Source: Chaenocephalus aceratus (taxonomy: Eukaryota > Chordata > Actinopteri > Perciformes > Channichthyidae). From it: DNA of 64,000 nt. Both the position numbers and the translations under genes were made by a program. Numbering within the stretch: the first letter of the stretch is position 1; each line of letters begins with the position of its first letter. The stretch spans positions 12,319,456 through 12,383,455 of the forward strand of contig CM043792.1 in the NCBI GenBank assembly GCA_023974075.1, read 5' to 3'. Positions 47,401-58,345 of this stretch are shown here, one piece after another. The notes under the pieces are model-generated. The model did not search any database, was not told the DNA's origin, and was given only the letters and a program-made list of their open reading frames with translations.

Positions 47401-49180
47401 GCTGTAACACAGACAGTTTGAAGAAATAACAAAAAATGTTACCTGAAAAACTAAAGATCCTGGACCCTATCGGGCAGGCACCTCAGTTGTTAAAACAATA
47501 CTGCATTTGACTGAGGGGATTACTTTCCTTTTTACTTTACTTTAGTTATGGTTGAAGACTTCACTCCTTGTTGGTCCTGTTATTGTAGAGAACTCCTGTT
47601 TACAGCCTTGCTTTCTATCAGAACTTCACTTTTAACAAGCCTCTGGGAACACTGTCATTTTCTTGAAAACGCCAGGAGACATTCTATCTAATTAGCAAAT
47701 GATGTTTTCTACCACCAGGATGGTTCCCTCTGGAAATTAAATCGGCACAATAACCTAGTTCAGTCAGATAGAGGAGCTGTAGTTTTGCTGTGGTAAAAAA
47801 GGTGGTCCTACTGTAATTACATAGAACAAAACTGTTTGATTTTTCAAACATGAAATAATAAAAGGTTGTTCTCTCCACATGAACAAATAGACAATCCAAG
47901 TGTGGGACACAAACGTACTGGAGTAAAACATTAAGTGTGCTACAGGTTATATTTTAAAGACTGTTCTGGGAGTGGACAACTTCCCAGCAGCTCAGGTTCA
48001 TTGCCACTATACTTTTATCATTTACTTTAGAGAAAGGGTTCTACAATGTGTTGGGACAGATTTTCTGCTTGTCAAAAAGCAATTATTCACACTGACAACA
48101 AGTGCAAACATGCATAATAAATGTGTCGTAAACCCAAAGATCCTAAGGAAATCTCTTTGGTTCACAATACAGCTGTGATTCAGTGGCTTTTGCTCCCTGG
48201 CCCTAATGTGGTTTATCCTTATTGCGGTGAACACATGAAAGACAAACACTGTTCTTTAATCATTAAAGATCTGTATGTATATGTTTCGCGTCCTATGATT
48301 TTTAGATAAACAGCAATCTAGATATCTTCAACATACGTGTCAAAAGATACAACTAACTAAGTACTAAGTGAAGCCAATTTGGAAATGCCTTAAACCTGCA
48401 TTCTTTTAAATGTCCAGTAGGCTGTGGTTTAAGAGGTCCAATTTTATAGGAGTCTTTAAGAAAATGTCCCTACGTCTCACTTGACCTACAGTATGACCTA
48501 GTAAAACATTTCCTATAAATGTAAGGTCTAGATCGCTAGTTTCAAGTCTTCTTCAATACAGCATGATGCTTATTTTCTAAATGTTGGCCCAATTTATAGT
48601 ATAATAGTTGATATAGTAGGATATGCCTTAGGAATTGACGACCAGTGTTGTCCAGTTTAGGTGTTGTTTCCCTCCAAAGACTTTAACCAATTCAAAGTGT
48701 GTTTTCAGTTTATAGTAACAGTGTAGTCTTGTAAAAAAGTATTGTTCACTGTTTGGTTGAAATGTTCTCCTACCTCTCAGGTTACCTCCAAAAAACTACA
48801 TGGAGAAAATCAAAAAATATATTTATACAGTTTGTGTCATGGTTTTGGATTTGTGTTGTTATTCATGTTTTTATTCCTACATTTATTTATGCTTTTATTT
48901 ATTTATACTTATGAGATGTTCCGACCTCTATATAAGTGAGGGTCTGTGCTCTCTTAATTCCATCGTGTCACCGGGCCCGGGTACAGGAGGTGTAATATCG
49001 TTCTTATTATACATCCATGGGTAATATGAGCATTGTGGTTCAACCGATCTAAAGAACTTTCTGAAGCAGTCACGTGGTATTGAGGAGGCTTCGTTTGTCA
49101 TCGGTGACGTCACTGGCCCAAAACGATACAAGCTTCACAACGGCTCCGAAGCCTCGGCGCAATACGTAACATCACTAGTT
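47401..49180. other. Mostly AT-rich non-coding sequence
   Basis: No exon recognised. The last 150 bases (about 49030-49180) look like the terminal part of another repeat (CGGCTCCGAAGCCTCGGCG), cut where the terminal direct repeat begins. Confidence 0.35.
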
Positions 49181-49329
49181 CCATGTTCGTCTATGCTCGT
49201 CTATGCTCGTCTATGCTTGTCCATGTCACCTGCCTGTTCCCGTCCGTCTGTCGTGCTCCCCAGTTTTCTTTATGCTAATTTGTTTCTTGTTTTTCTTGTC
49301 TTCAGCTTTTTTTTAATAAAGCTCGCTTT

Positions 49330-50349
49330 ATGTTACCAAACCTTTTTGTATTTTTAACTGCACTAGGGTCCTATTTTCCCCAACCTGACAGTACGAACAG
49401 ACCAGAAAGGACCCAGCTGTTTTTTTCCCCTCAAGAGTTGGATCCGCTGAAGTACAATTTTGTGTATATTTTTGCATCATCCAGAGGGGCCAAAGAGGCT
49501 GCCCTGAAGGAGGCACGCTTGGAGGTGGCCAATAAGCCCTGGCTCTGGAGGGTGTTGCCCGAGTGGACTTTTACAAGCAGCCCTGAATGCCGGTCTCAAG
49601 CCTTGAACCCCTTCCTGGGATCTGGCCTGGCCTTAGGAGGTCCACGGAGCCTTCAAGAGGCCTCTAGGAGACGTAAGGCCAGGATTCCAGCCCATGCCCC
49701 AGCAGCCATGGTTCCGGCTCCAGCAGCCATTGTTCCAGCCCCAGCAGCCATGGTCCAGCCCCAGTTCTGGCCCAGCAGCCATGGCTCCAGCCCCAATTTC
49801 GGCTCCGGTTCCGGCTCCAGTCCGGCCCCAGCAGCCATGTTTCCGGCTCCAGTTCCGGCTCCAAATCTGGCTCCAATTCTGGCATTCCGGCCGACACCAG
49901 CCCCCCTGTGTCCTGTCGGCGTTCTGGCTGACGCCAGCTCCCCGTCTCCTGCTGGCGGTCCGGCTGACTCAAGTCCCTTATGTAGTCCCTTCTCAAGTCC
50001 CTACTCAAGTCCCTTCTCTAGTCCCGACATAAGTTCCTTCTCTAGTCCCTTCTCTAGTCCCTTATGTAGTCCCTTATGTAGTCCCTTCTCAAGTCCCTAC
50101 TCAAGTCCCTACATAAGTCCCTTCTCAAGTCCCTACTCAAGTCCCTACTCAAGTCCCTTCTCTAGTCCCCGCTCAAGTCCCCGCTCAAGTCCCCTCTCAA
50201 GTCCCCTCTCAAGTTCCCTCTCAAGTTCCCACTCATGTCCCTTCACCATCGGGGGTCCCGCCGTGTCATGTCCCAACTCCATGCTTTGTTCCGTTGGGGG
50301 TTCCGCTGGGGGTCCTGCAAACTCCATGTCCTGTGCTGTTGGGGGTTGA
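49330..50349 (+). pseudogene. Low-complexity Ser/Pro-rich open frame in the LTR-like element
   Basis: The 339-codon frame starts inside the terminal repeat, so its Met is not credible. A non-repetitive stretch (LDPLKYNFVYIFASSRGAKE, VANKPWLWRVLPEW, about residues 37-82) is followed by PAPAAMV repeats and then many SSP units from the 12-15-base repeat TCAAGTCCCTNCTC. All three plus-strand frames stay partly open over the repeats, as expected from low complexity. I do not recognise a protein family; it is unlikely to be a working gene. Confidence 0.4.
49970..50240 (+). repeat. 12-15-bp tandem repeat (TCAAGTCCCTNCTC)
   Basis: About 25 short units of TC(A/T)AGTCCC with variable following triplets. 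From 50240 to about 50720 it changes to ~60-bp units built on GGGGGTCCYGCCRACACC. Confidence 0.85.
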
Positions 50350-51392
50350 GCGGACATCTGTTTCGTCGGGGGTCCTGCCAACTCCATGTCCTGTTCCGTT
50401 GAGGGTCTAGCTGACACCTGTTCCGCTGAGGGTCCTGCCAACTCTGTGTTCTGTCCTGTTGGTGGTCCCGCCGACACCTGCTACGCCGGGGTTCCTGCCG
50501 ACACCATGTCCTGTTCTGTTGGAGTTCCCGTCAACACCTCCTACGCCGAGGGTCCTGCAGACACCAGCCCTTGTTTCGTCTGGAACACCTGTCCCGCCGG
50601 GGTTACTGCCAACACCATATCCTGTCCTGTTCGGGGTCCTGTCGACACCAGACCTTGCTCTGTCGGGGGTCTCACTGACACCAGCCCATGTTCCGTCCAG
50701 GGTCCCGTACGCCTGTTCCACCAGGGGTCCCACCAGCTTTGTGTTTGCCTCCCTGTCTTTAGTTTCCCTGGTGTGTCTGATTGTCTCATTGTGTTCACCT
50801 GTTGCCCTTGTGTTTCTGCCTCGCCTGCCCAGCTGTGTATTGTCCTGTGATTACCCTTCTGTGTATTTAGTCTTGTCTTCCCCTGTGCTCCATGTCTGTT
50901 CGTCGTCGTTTCATGTCCATGCTACCCGTCATTTCATGTCCATGCTACCTGTCGTTTCTTCATGCCCATGTTTGTCTATGCTCGTCTATGCTTGTCCATG
51001 TCACCTGCCTGTTCCCGTCCGTAAGTTTGTTCCTGTCTGTCGTGCTCCCCGGTTTTGTTTGTTAATTTGTTTCTTGTTTTTCCTGTCTTCAGCTTTTTTT
51101 TATAAAGCTGGCTTTTTGTTACCAAACCTTTTTGTATTTTTACTACACTTGGGTCCTATTTTCCCCAACCTGACAGTTTGTAGTGCCATGAAAGCCTTTT
51201 AGAACCATTCTCCTTTTTTGAACAACCACATCGACCCTCATTTACACCACAAATACCATGAACACTTAGATTATAACACTATATCCAGTCATTTCAAACT
51301 TGACCAATCTTAGCAACCACAAGCTAATAGAGCAACTCACTCAGCAGAGACTCCAAGAGGCTCAGGGTAGATTTATCAGCAAAAAATTACTT

Positions 51393-52028
51393 AAATATAC
51401 TAGGGCTGTCAGTCGATTAAAATATTTAATCGCGATTCATCGCATGATTGTCCATAGTTAATCGTGATTAATCGCAAATTAATCGCACATTTTTGATCTG
51501 TTCTAAATGTACCTTAGAGGAATATTTTTCAAGTTTTGAATACTCTTATCAACATATGAGTGGACAAATATGCTTTATGCTAATGTTTATTATCATTTGA
51601 ACAATGACAAATATTCTCATGAATATTAAACACAACAACCTCTGAACATTACAAATATTCGCCTCAATTCAACCTGGAACCTCTCTCATACAATACAAAT
51701 AGCTAGCACCAGATGCTAACAACAACAACAACAATGCACGTAAGGTCTCTCTCTCGCTCGCTTGGGCCACACATCCACACACCCTCCCGGTCCTCCCGAT
51801 GGCCAGTCGGTGCCTGCCGGTGAGCGTGGAAGTGTGGTCTGCCACAAGCGGGCGGCAGGAGCGGGGCTGTCAGCAGATGGTATTTTAAACTCGATGCGCT
51901 CTGAAACTACGGGGCGGCCGAGGAAAAAAAATACACATGCGTTAATCGCGTTAAAATAATTAGTGGCGTTAATCTTTTTTTGCGTTAACGCGTTATTAAC
52001 GCGTTAACTTGACAGCCCTAAAATATAC
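51393..52028. mobile_element. 620-bp non-autonomous hAT
   Basis: The element 51401-52020 has tips TAGGGCTGTCA and TGACAGCCCTA and an exact 8-bp duplication AAATATAC on both sides (51393-51400, 52021-52028). ATTAATCGC and GCGTTAA repeats inside each tip are subterminal repeats. Non-coding; a familiar fish hAT MITE type. Confidence 0.92.
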
Positions 52029-53430
52029 ACAATTACCCCATGAAATATGGATTGCTTATGAAAACTGCAACAGAACCACAGCTACCAAAATTAAGGCAAT
52101 TTTACAGATTTTTACAGATGAATTTTACAAATGACTTCAGTTGATTAAAGACTATCTGAGAATATTCAAGCAGCCTTAGATTTTGTTCATGCACACTCAA
52201 CAAAAATATCTATGTGAAGTGTATTGAATTACTGCAATACAAATCCAATGAGACACTTCCACTGAAAATTAAGAGCTTCTGAAATAATGAGATACACTTC
52301 AGCATCTAAATGGAAAACTGCTGTTATGAATTTTAAGGTTTTCCCAGATTGACCATTACTGCTTTTAAGATATGTTACATTTGAGTTCATATAGTACTTT
52401 ATGTGTAATTTAAGGTTCAGTTTCATAATTCTGTTTGGGACTTTTTCCTCTTTACATTTCTAATATTCACTGAGAGACATATAATGGAGAATCAAGGTCT
52501 AAAAGTATTGCCTTCCATGGACTCTGCCACTTATAACTATCAAAATAACTAACAAATACTCTGTTAAAAAACATTGTAATGCTGGTGTATATTTCTAACG
52601 AAAATACAAAATAATCAAATACAAAACTGAAGTCGACAGGGAACTATGTCCAATTTTAAAGTAGTGAAGACATCGATGGTCATTATTTCGACAGTACTGC
52701 AGTCAAGATAGATTGTTAATAAGGGAGCAATTTCCTCCACATAAATAGACACCAGCAGGGCTAGAATAGGCTGTCAATGCTCCAAATTAATCCATTCTCC
52801 AAGTCCATGCACATGTATACAGCCCAGATCACTGTGCTGCCACAAAGGCAAGCAGAGAAGCTTGGAGCAAAATCTGAGAGTTTGTGAAAGGAGGCACACA
52901 GAGATTAGAAATGTTCAGCTCCTCAGAGAGATGACTCCGCAGCAGACGAAGACACTTGGAAGTCTTTCCTTCTGCTCATAGCAGGAAGAAAGTTCATGTT
53001 TATCTAGGATGGAGGCTGTTTTCCCTGGTTATAAGTGTGTGATACTCTGATTACCTTCACAGTGTCATCACTGCAAAACTCTCACTTTTATAGAGTTTGT
53101 AACCACTTGGCTGAAAGATTTTCACCTTATTAAACACGACTTGCATTATCTAATCCCCCTATCAAACTTTGGTCAAACTTTGTTAGACCTTTTCCGGCTC
53201 CATTTGTGAGATCATAACAAATAATTCTTCTTCAAGCTTTTACTTGGTGTTATTTAAATAATGCAAATGCCTCAAATGTATGTGATAAAGTGTGTTGTAT
53301 TGTGAATGAGTGTCTCAAATTCTCAATGAACAGCTCAACAAGGAGTTACTGTTTGAGATGGTGAATCCACAATCTAGTTATATAACTGCTTGAACACACA
53401 AATGTACCAAATATGGAAGATGAGAGTTAA
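52029..53430. other. Non-coding sequence, no gene seen
   Basis: AT-rich and repeat-poor, with no exon recognised. Confidence 0.4.
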
Positions 53431-53433
53431 GTA

Positions 53434-54120
53434 AGAGTAAGAGTGCTGTCATGATCTTTAGAACCAAAGAAGATAAATGTCTTAAATGTCCTGATTTTAA
53501 ATTGTCTGATATTAATCTTAGTGTCTGTAATAAGTTAAAATATCTTGGACACTTTATTACAGAACAAATGACAGATGATGAAGATATTTATAGGCAATGC
53601 CGCATGATGTATGCACAAGCAAACATTCTCCTACGTAGGTTTGGTGCATGTACAGATGGAGTGAAGATGTCTCTGTTCAGAGCATGTTGCACACCGCTCT
53701 ATACGGCACATCTGTGGTCAAACTACAGAAAAGCAAGTTTACGGAAACTTCAAGTAGCTTATAATGATGCCATGAGAATATTGCTGAAGAGACCTCGATG
53801 GTGTAGTGCAAGTGAAATGTGTGTGGCTGCAGGAGTCAATACTCTACAAGCTGTTTTAAGAAATCTTATGTATAAATGTATTTGCCGGCTTAATGACTGA
53901 TAATGAAATCCTCTTGGCCTTATCGAACATAAGGTTTAGGACTACACGCTACCAATCGCAGCTGTGGAGACATTGGTATAGTTGTCTCTTTGTAGGACAC
54001 TGATTTAAATTATTCTTAAACTATGAATTCTTTTTATGCTATGTATGTAATTTATTATATGTAATGCCTTGTCTTTTATCTGGACCCTGAGTCTGTAATA
54101 AAGTTTTCATTCATTCAATG
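53434..54120 (+). mobile_element. LINE 3' end with RT C-terminal fragment
   Basis: The frame 53451-53900 has KLKYLGHFITEQMTDDEDIYRQC, YAQANILLRRFG, CCTPLYTAHLW, LRKLQVAYNDAMRILL and LQAVLRNLMYKCICRL, the pattern of the region after the RT catalytic core in several fish LINEs. The catalytic YADD part is missing, so the copy is 5'-truncated. A 3' UTR ends AATAAAGTTTTCATTCATTCA. The LINE clade is not assigned. Confidence 0.75.
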
Positions 54121-57100
54121 TAAGTACGAAATGATTCTAGGAAATGCAGCAAAGGGAGCATCAGATAAAGCTTGAACAGGAGTTCCTCAGATGAAATACT
54201 GACAAAGTACACTGTCAAGAGCAGTATTCTTAGCCTGGGCACAATTACTGAAGAATAGTCATGGACAGGGGTGATGGCAGAGAGTGAGCTGGTGAAATGT
54301 AAAATAGAGTCTGCTTTCATAAAGCTCAGTGATTTTAAAGTGATTTTAGACGATAGTTGTATTGTAGTTCACGTGGTTTATTGTATTACCTGTGTGTTAC
54401 TTCTACGTCCTGTTCACACTCTGCAAACATTTGTATTTGTTCTTTCATTAGCTATGTAAGTAGGCACACTAAAGAGACAGATTTCTGTATGGACTTAAAG
54501 AACAGTCTTATAATGTATACATTTAATTCTCCCTTCATTCTCCTGCCACTCTCTTCATCCTATTCACTGAATGATGTCAATCAACTCACAAGGCTTGTTA
54601 TTTTTCAGTCTCTTTGTCCGTTCACACTGGCTGCTCCAACATCTTTTCCATAAGTGGCCCATCACCTTAACTTGGCCATCCTCAGAAAAGCCTTCAAGAG
54701 AAAAGGTTTAGTCACACCAGACACCTTGTTTTCAGGAAGACTTCAAAACGTTGTATTCAAATCCAATAACACATTTAGCATACTATTGATTTACACCAGC
54801 AGTGTCAAAACCAAATCTACCTAACTGACTGCCTCCCATATCAAAATGCAGCTCTTGTTGTGAATGCACCATAGGAACACACTGCCTTTTCTACAGTCAC
54901 ACATGAAGGCATTATGAAGAAACTTTCATGGCCCAGGACCTTATACTTTTTGGGATTTGACACCCAATGATTTATAACTTCGGAACATACACCTATGTCA
55001 CAACAAGGGTACATTTATTTTATAATTCAATCATTGCTAATTAAACCCTCAGGTAATGCAAACACAAAATGGCAGCTTCATTGGGCTAATATTTGAAAGA
55101 GGAACTATTCATAGTGTTACTGTAACAACATATCTTGCCTAGAAAATGGCATAATCTGGCGCCATATGCATTTATTCTTTTATAATATTGATTATTTCTG
55201 GCCCCCACCACCCTCAAAAATGTTAAATATGGTTCTACTGTACCTAAGAGTTAAAACATAACAAAAGTATGTAACTGGCTGCAACTGAAATATGTACAAA
55301 AGACAATATCTCCACACTCAATGAAGAACATCACTCAGGACATTATATTGTTATGTTCCCAGCTGTCATGATTACAGCCCAAATAAAAGCAGCTCTAATG
55401 AAGCAGCTTTGTATCTATCCAAAATAACATCACAGTTGGCAGTTTTACAGCAAAATAGAAAGCACTAGTCTATTTAATAATTCATGTGTATATTGTCGAG
55501 TCAATTCTGATCGGGGAGCAACTTCATCTGAAGGAAAGTAAATCTGACAACAAGTTTGGTTGTTTAGGCCGTTCTCACAATGTATTCAAATCTAATCTTT
55601 CAGCCTTCAGAATATTTCTAAAGCTTTTCTCACCGACTAGGAAACATTTTCTTTGTTTGGGAAGCTGTAGTACAAAGATATGTGGCTTTGATCAGTGTTT
55701 GAGGCTCAGCAATTTTACACAGACTCAATAGTACTTGTTGAAGTCTGTGGGCTAAAATTCCAGTCTAGGCAAAGGAACAATTCAATATAGTTATTTCTTC
55801 TTACTGACCTACAGTTATATCCACATGTATTCCACCATTAATTGGGGCCCTGGGCTTCAGCTTGATAAAACTCAACCATTTCACCTTGCAATGACACATA
55901 TTTCGACCTGGGTCATTTTAGAATAAAGTGTTTGGTGCAAATGGCTTTTAGATATAGTAACAGGAGGTGCAACGAGAACAAAATAATTTGCCTGACATTT
56001 CCCTGCAGACTGGCTGTGCTTTGTACAGTATGTACGGTTTGCATGTTGCACTTAAATAACTTCCTATGTGCTAAACAAGACCAGTCTATCTAAGCAGCTG
56101 AAACATTTCTGAAGATCTGATTGTGCTGCGCTCCCAAGCCACAAACAGTACCTTACCATCTTTTTCAAAAGCCCTCAAAAGCCACCTCTTCAGACTTTCT
56201 TCCCCCATGACACACTCCCCCAGTTCAACATGCTTTTTGTTCTACAGTTAGTATTTTTAAGAAATTACCTCTTTGTATCTGTGTTTGTTGTGTGAAATGT
56301 TTAGGTCATGTGACTTTGAACACCTAGAAAAGCACACTAAATGTATCATTATTATTCAGTTGTCAGTGTCCTTCAACTTAAAAAAAACAGTTAATTTTGA
56401 ATGTTAATGGTTAGGAGGCATAATAAACCTGCATATATAGAGTTAGCGAGAAAACTGACATGGTGTGAAACACCTGATTTATGGAACTGTGAAATGGTGA
56501 ATGCACTCATTTTTCACGAAGAAATGTGATATCAAGAGCATCATTTACATCTAATATTACCAACATCCCTGTCTTTCAGAGGCTGTACTAGGATCAGTTT
56601 TAAATGCAGAGTGAAGGGATATCTGGAATGTACACTATGGAGATAAAGCTAGGGGGTTATGTTTCTGGTTTGCCTGCTGCTGTTTAGCCTGCATCCCTTG
56701 GCTTTTTCAAACACTCACGCACACACGAGACCTCTCTTGAGGCAAGTGGTGTGTGAAGTAATGTAGCAACTCTGACTGTAGCCTATTTACTTTACAACGT
56801 AAAATATATATTCCTCAATAAACTGTATAAATGCAAGCACTTGACCCATGTCTCTATATGTTTGTTTTGAAAAATGTCCATATCCTTTGCTGCTTGGGTT
56901 AGAAAACCAAAATGAACAGTGAGACAGAAACTTTATTTTCCATATGAATGGCATTTTGGTTGTTAGTATTGCCAAAAGTAGGCATGATACATCCCACTAG
57001 AGGAATTTCCCAGCCCACAGTGGACTATAAAACATGTTTTTTAATCCATGCTGCCCACACAAGAAATAAATGGACTAAAGGATACTTGGTTATCCATACA

Positions 57101-57276
57101 ATTGGTTACACAGTATTATTGTAAAAGTAATGAAGAATATTGCCTTGTGTCTTTCTAATTTCAGTCAAATGAGTCCACTGACGTCGCTTAATTTACAAAC
57201 TTTTTATAGTTTTTCATTTGTAATGTGTTTCCATCAAAGTATGAGGAGATGAGAACAAGACACATAGCCAACACTT
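54121..57276. other. Gene desert, no feature supported
   Basis: AT-rich, repeat-poor DNA. No coding exon, RNA gene or mobile element could be supported. Confidence 0.4.
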
Positions 57277-57282
57277 TTTATT
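57277..57282 (-). terminator. Candidate poly(A) signal AATAAA (minus strand)
   Basis: The minus strand reads CTTTTCAATAAAAAGTG followed by a GT-rich stretch (TGTGTCTTGTTCTC), a good mammal/fish-type polyadenylation site. It would end the transcript containing the candidate exon at 58287-58345. Confidence 0.4.
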
Positions 57283-58286
57283 GAAAAGCTACACAAGGGA
57301 TACATATAAAATCCAGTCTATATTTGAGACAAACACAGAGTCTTGAAAGGTGGCTTTTCGCTCCCATTGGAGCGGTCATACCTCAAACCAAGTAAAGGTA
57401 AAGGTAGGTCATGTGTTTTTTGTTATTTTGGGAGAAGCTTCCTGATGTTTAAAGGTAAACGAAGCAGTCAATCCTGGATTTAGTTTTTCTTATGGACTTA
57501 CTATGTAGGACGAACGGAAATGAAAAAAAAAGACTACTTCTGAGGAGCAACTCGAGCTACACCTGCTGTCAACTTAGTCAACTAAACCTCCATCAAACAA
57601 ACCTCCATCACCCTGACAAAGACACAGACGATCTTGACACCTCACGTCACAAAATGCAGATTCCTAATATGTCATCAGACTTTGACAGCAGCCTTACTGA
57701 CTGCCTCAGCTGAGTCTATACGCGTCCCTTGTCTGGCCTAGATTTGTGCAGACGCGGATGACACTTCCTCTAAAATTAGATCTCTCTCTTTTTACCTGGA
57801 CACAGCTGCATAGGAAAATGAAATGTACACCTTTCATCATTGCATGTAGATGAAGTGCAAGAGCGATACACATGACTGTTTTTCACTAAAGAAGCATCTG
57901 AACAGGAGAATGTATCCTTGTCAGTCCCTTATGGGTAAACCTACTCATGTGGGTCTATCTTTGAAGAGTGAAGACATCGTTTGCTTGTCTTACTAAGGTC
58001 GTGTGACATATATAACTGTACTGTGCTGTATATTGTCAAGCTGATACACATCACTCCTTCCAATTTGATTTTGCCTAAAGGAATAAATGAATGAGAGACC
58101 TAAAGAGGATTTATTTCGGAGTTTCTCCCGGGATTCATCCACTGCTTTCCCTTTCTCCCTCTGAATGGAATCCAGGACTCCTCCTTGATTTAAAAACTGG
58201 AATCTAATTCAGACAGCCTCTGGTGTGTGTGAGTGTGTGAAGTGGCTCTCACCTGTCCTCTTCAGGCTGACAGTGTATGGGTGTGC

Positions 58287-58345
58287 TCAAGGGTATTCAG
58301 CAAAGTCAAACGTGTGGTCGGTGTTGGTGAATCCACTGGGGGCAC
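58287..58345 (-). CDS. Candidate terminal coding exon, unknown gene
   Basis: On the minus strand a pyrimidine-rich tract (CTCTTTCTCCTCCTCCCCTG) runs into GAAG at 58346, a good splice acceptor. The following bases code APSGFTNTDHTFDFAEYP and stop (TGA at 58289-58287). A 1-kb non-coding stretch with a poly(A) signal at its end follows. I do not recognise the C-terminus, and no upstream exon on this strand was found. The opposite strand is also open here, so coding status is unproven. Confidence 0.27.

Larger units (their letters stand above)
49180..51177 (+). mobile_element. Decayed element with terminal direct repeats (LTR-like)
   Basis: About 49191-49392 and 50965-51177 are direct repeats running from GTCTATGCTCGTCTATGCTT to CCCCAACCTGACAGT, both with TTTATAAAGC-like and CTTCAGC stretches. 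The second copy has a 14-base insertion and more DNA upstream (from about 50770, with a GTGTATTTAG TATA-like box). Two LTRs, the first truncated, are the simplest reading. No gag, protease, RT or integrase domain is seen between them; the interior is repetitive Pro/Ser DNA. Confidence 0.55.

Noticed and set aside
50145..50798. Minus-strand frames rich in Gly, Thr and Pro
   Set aside because: Antisense of the short tandem repeats in the LTR-like element; several frames are open at once.
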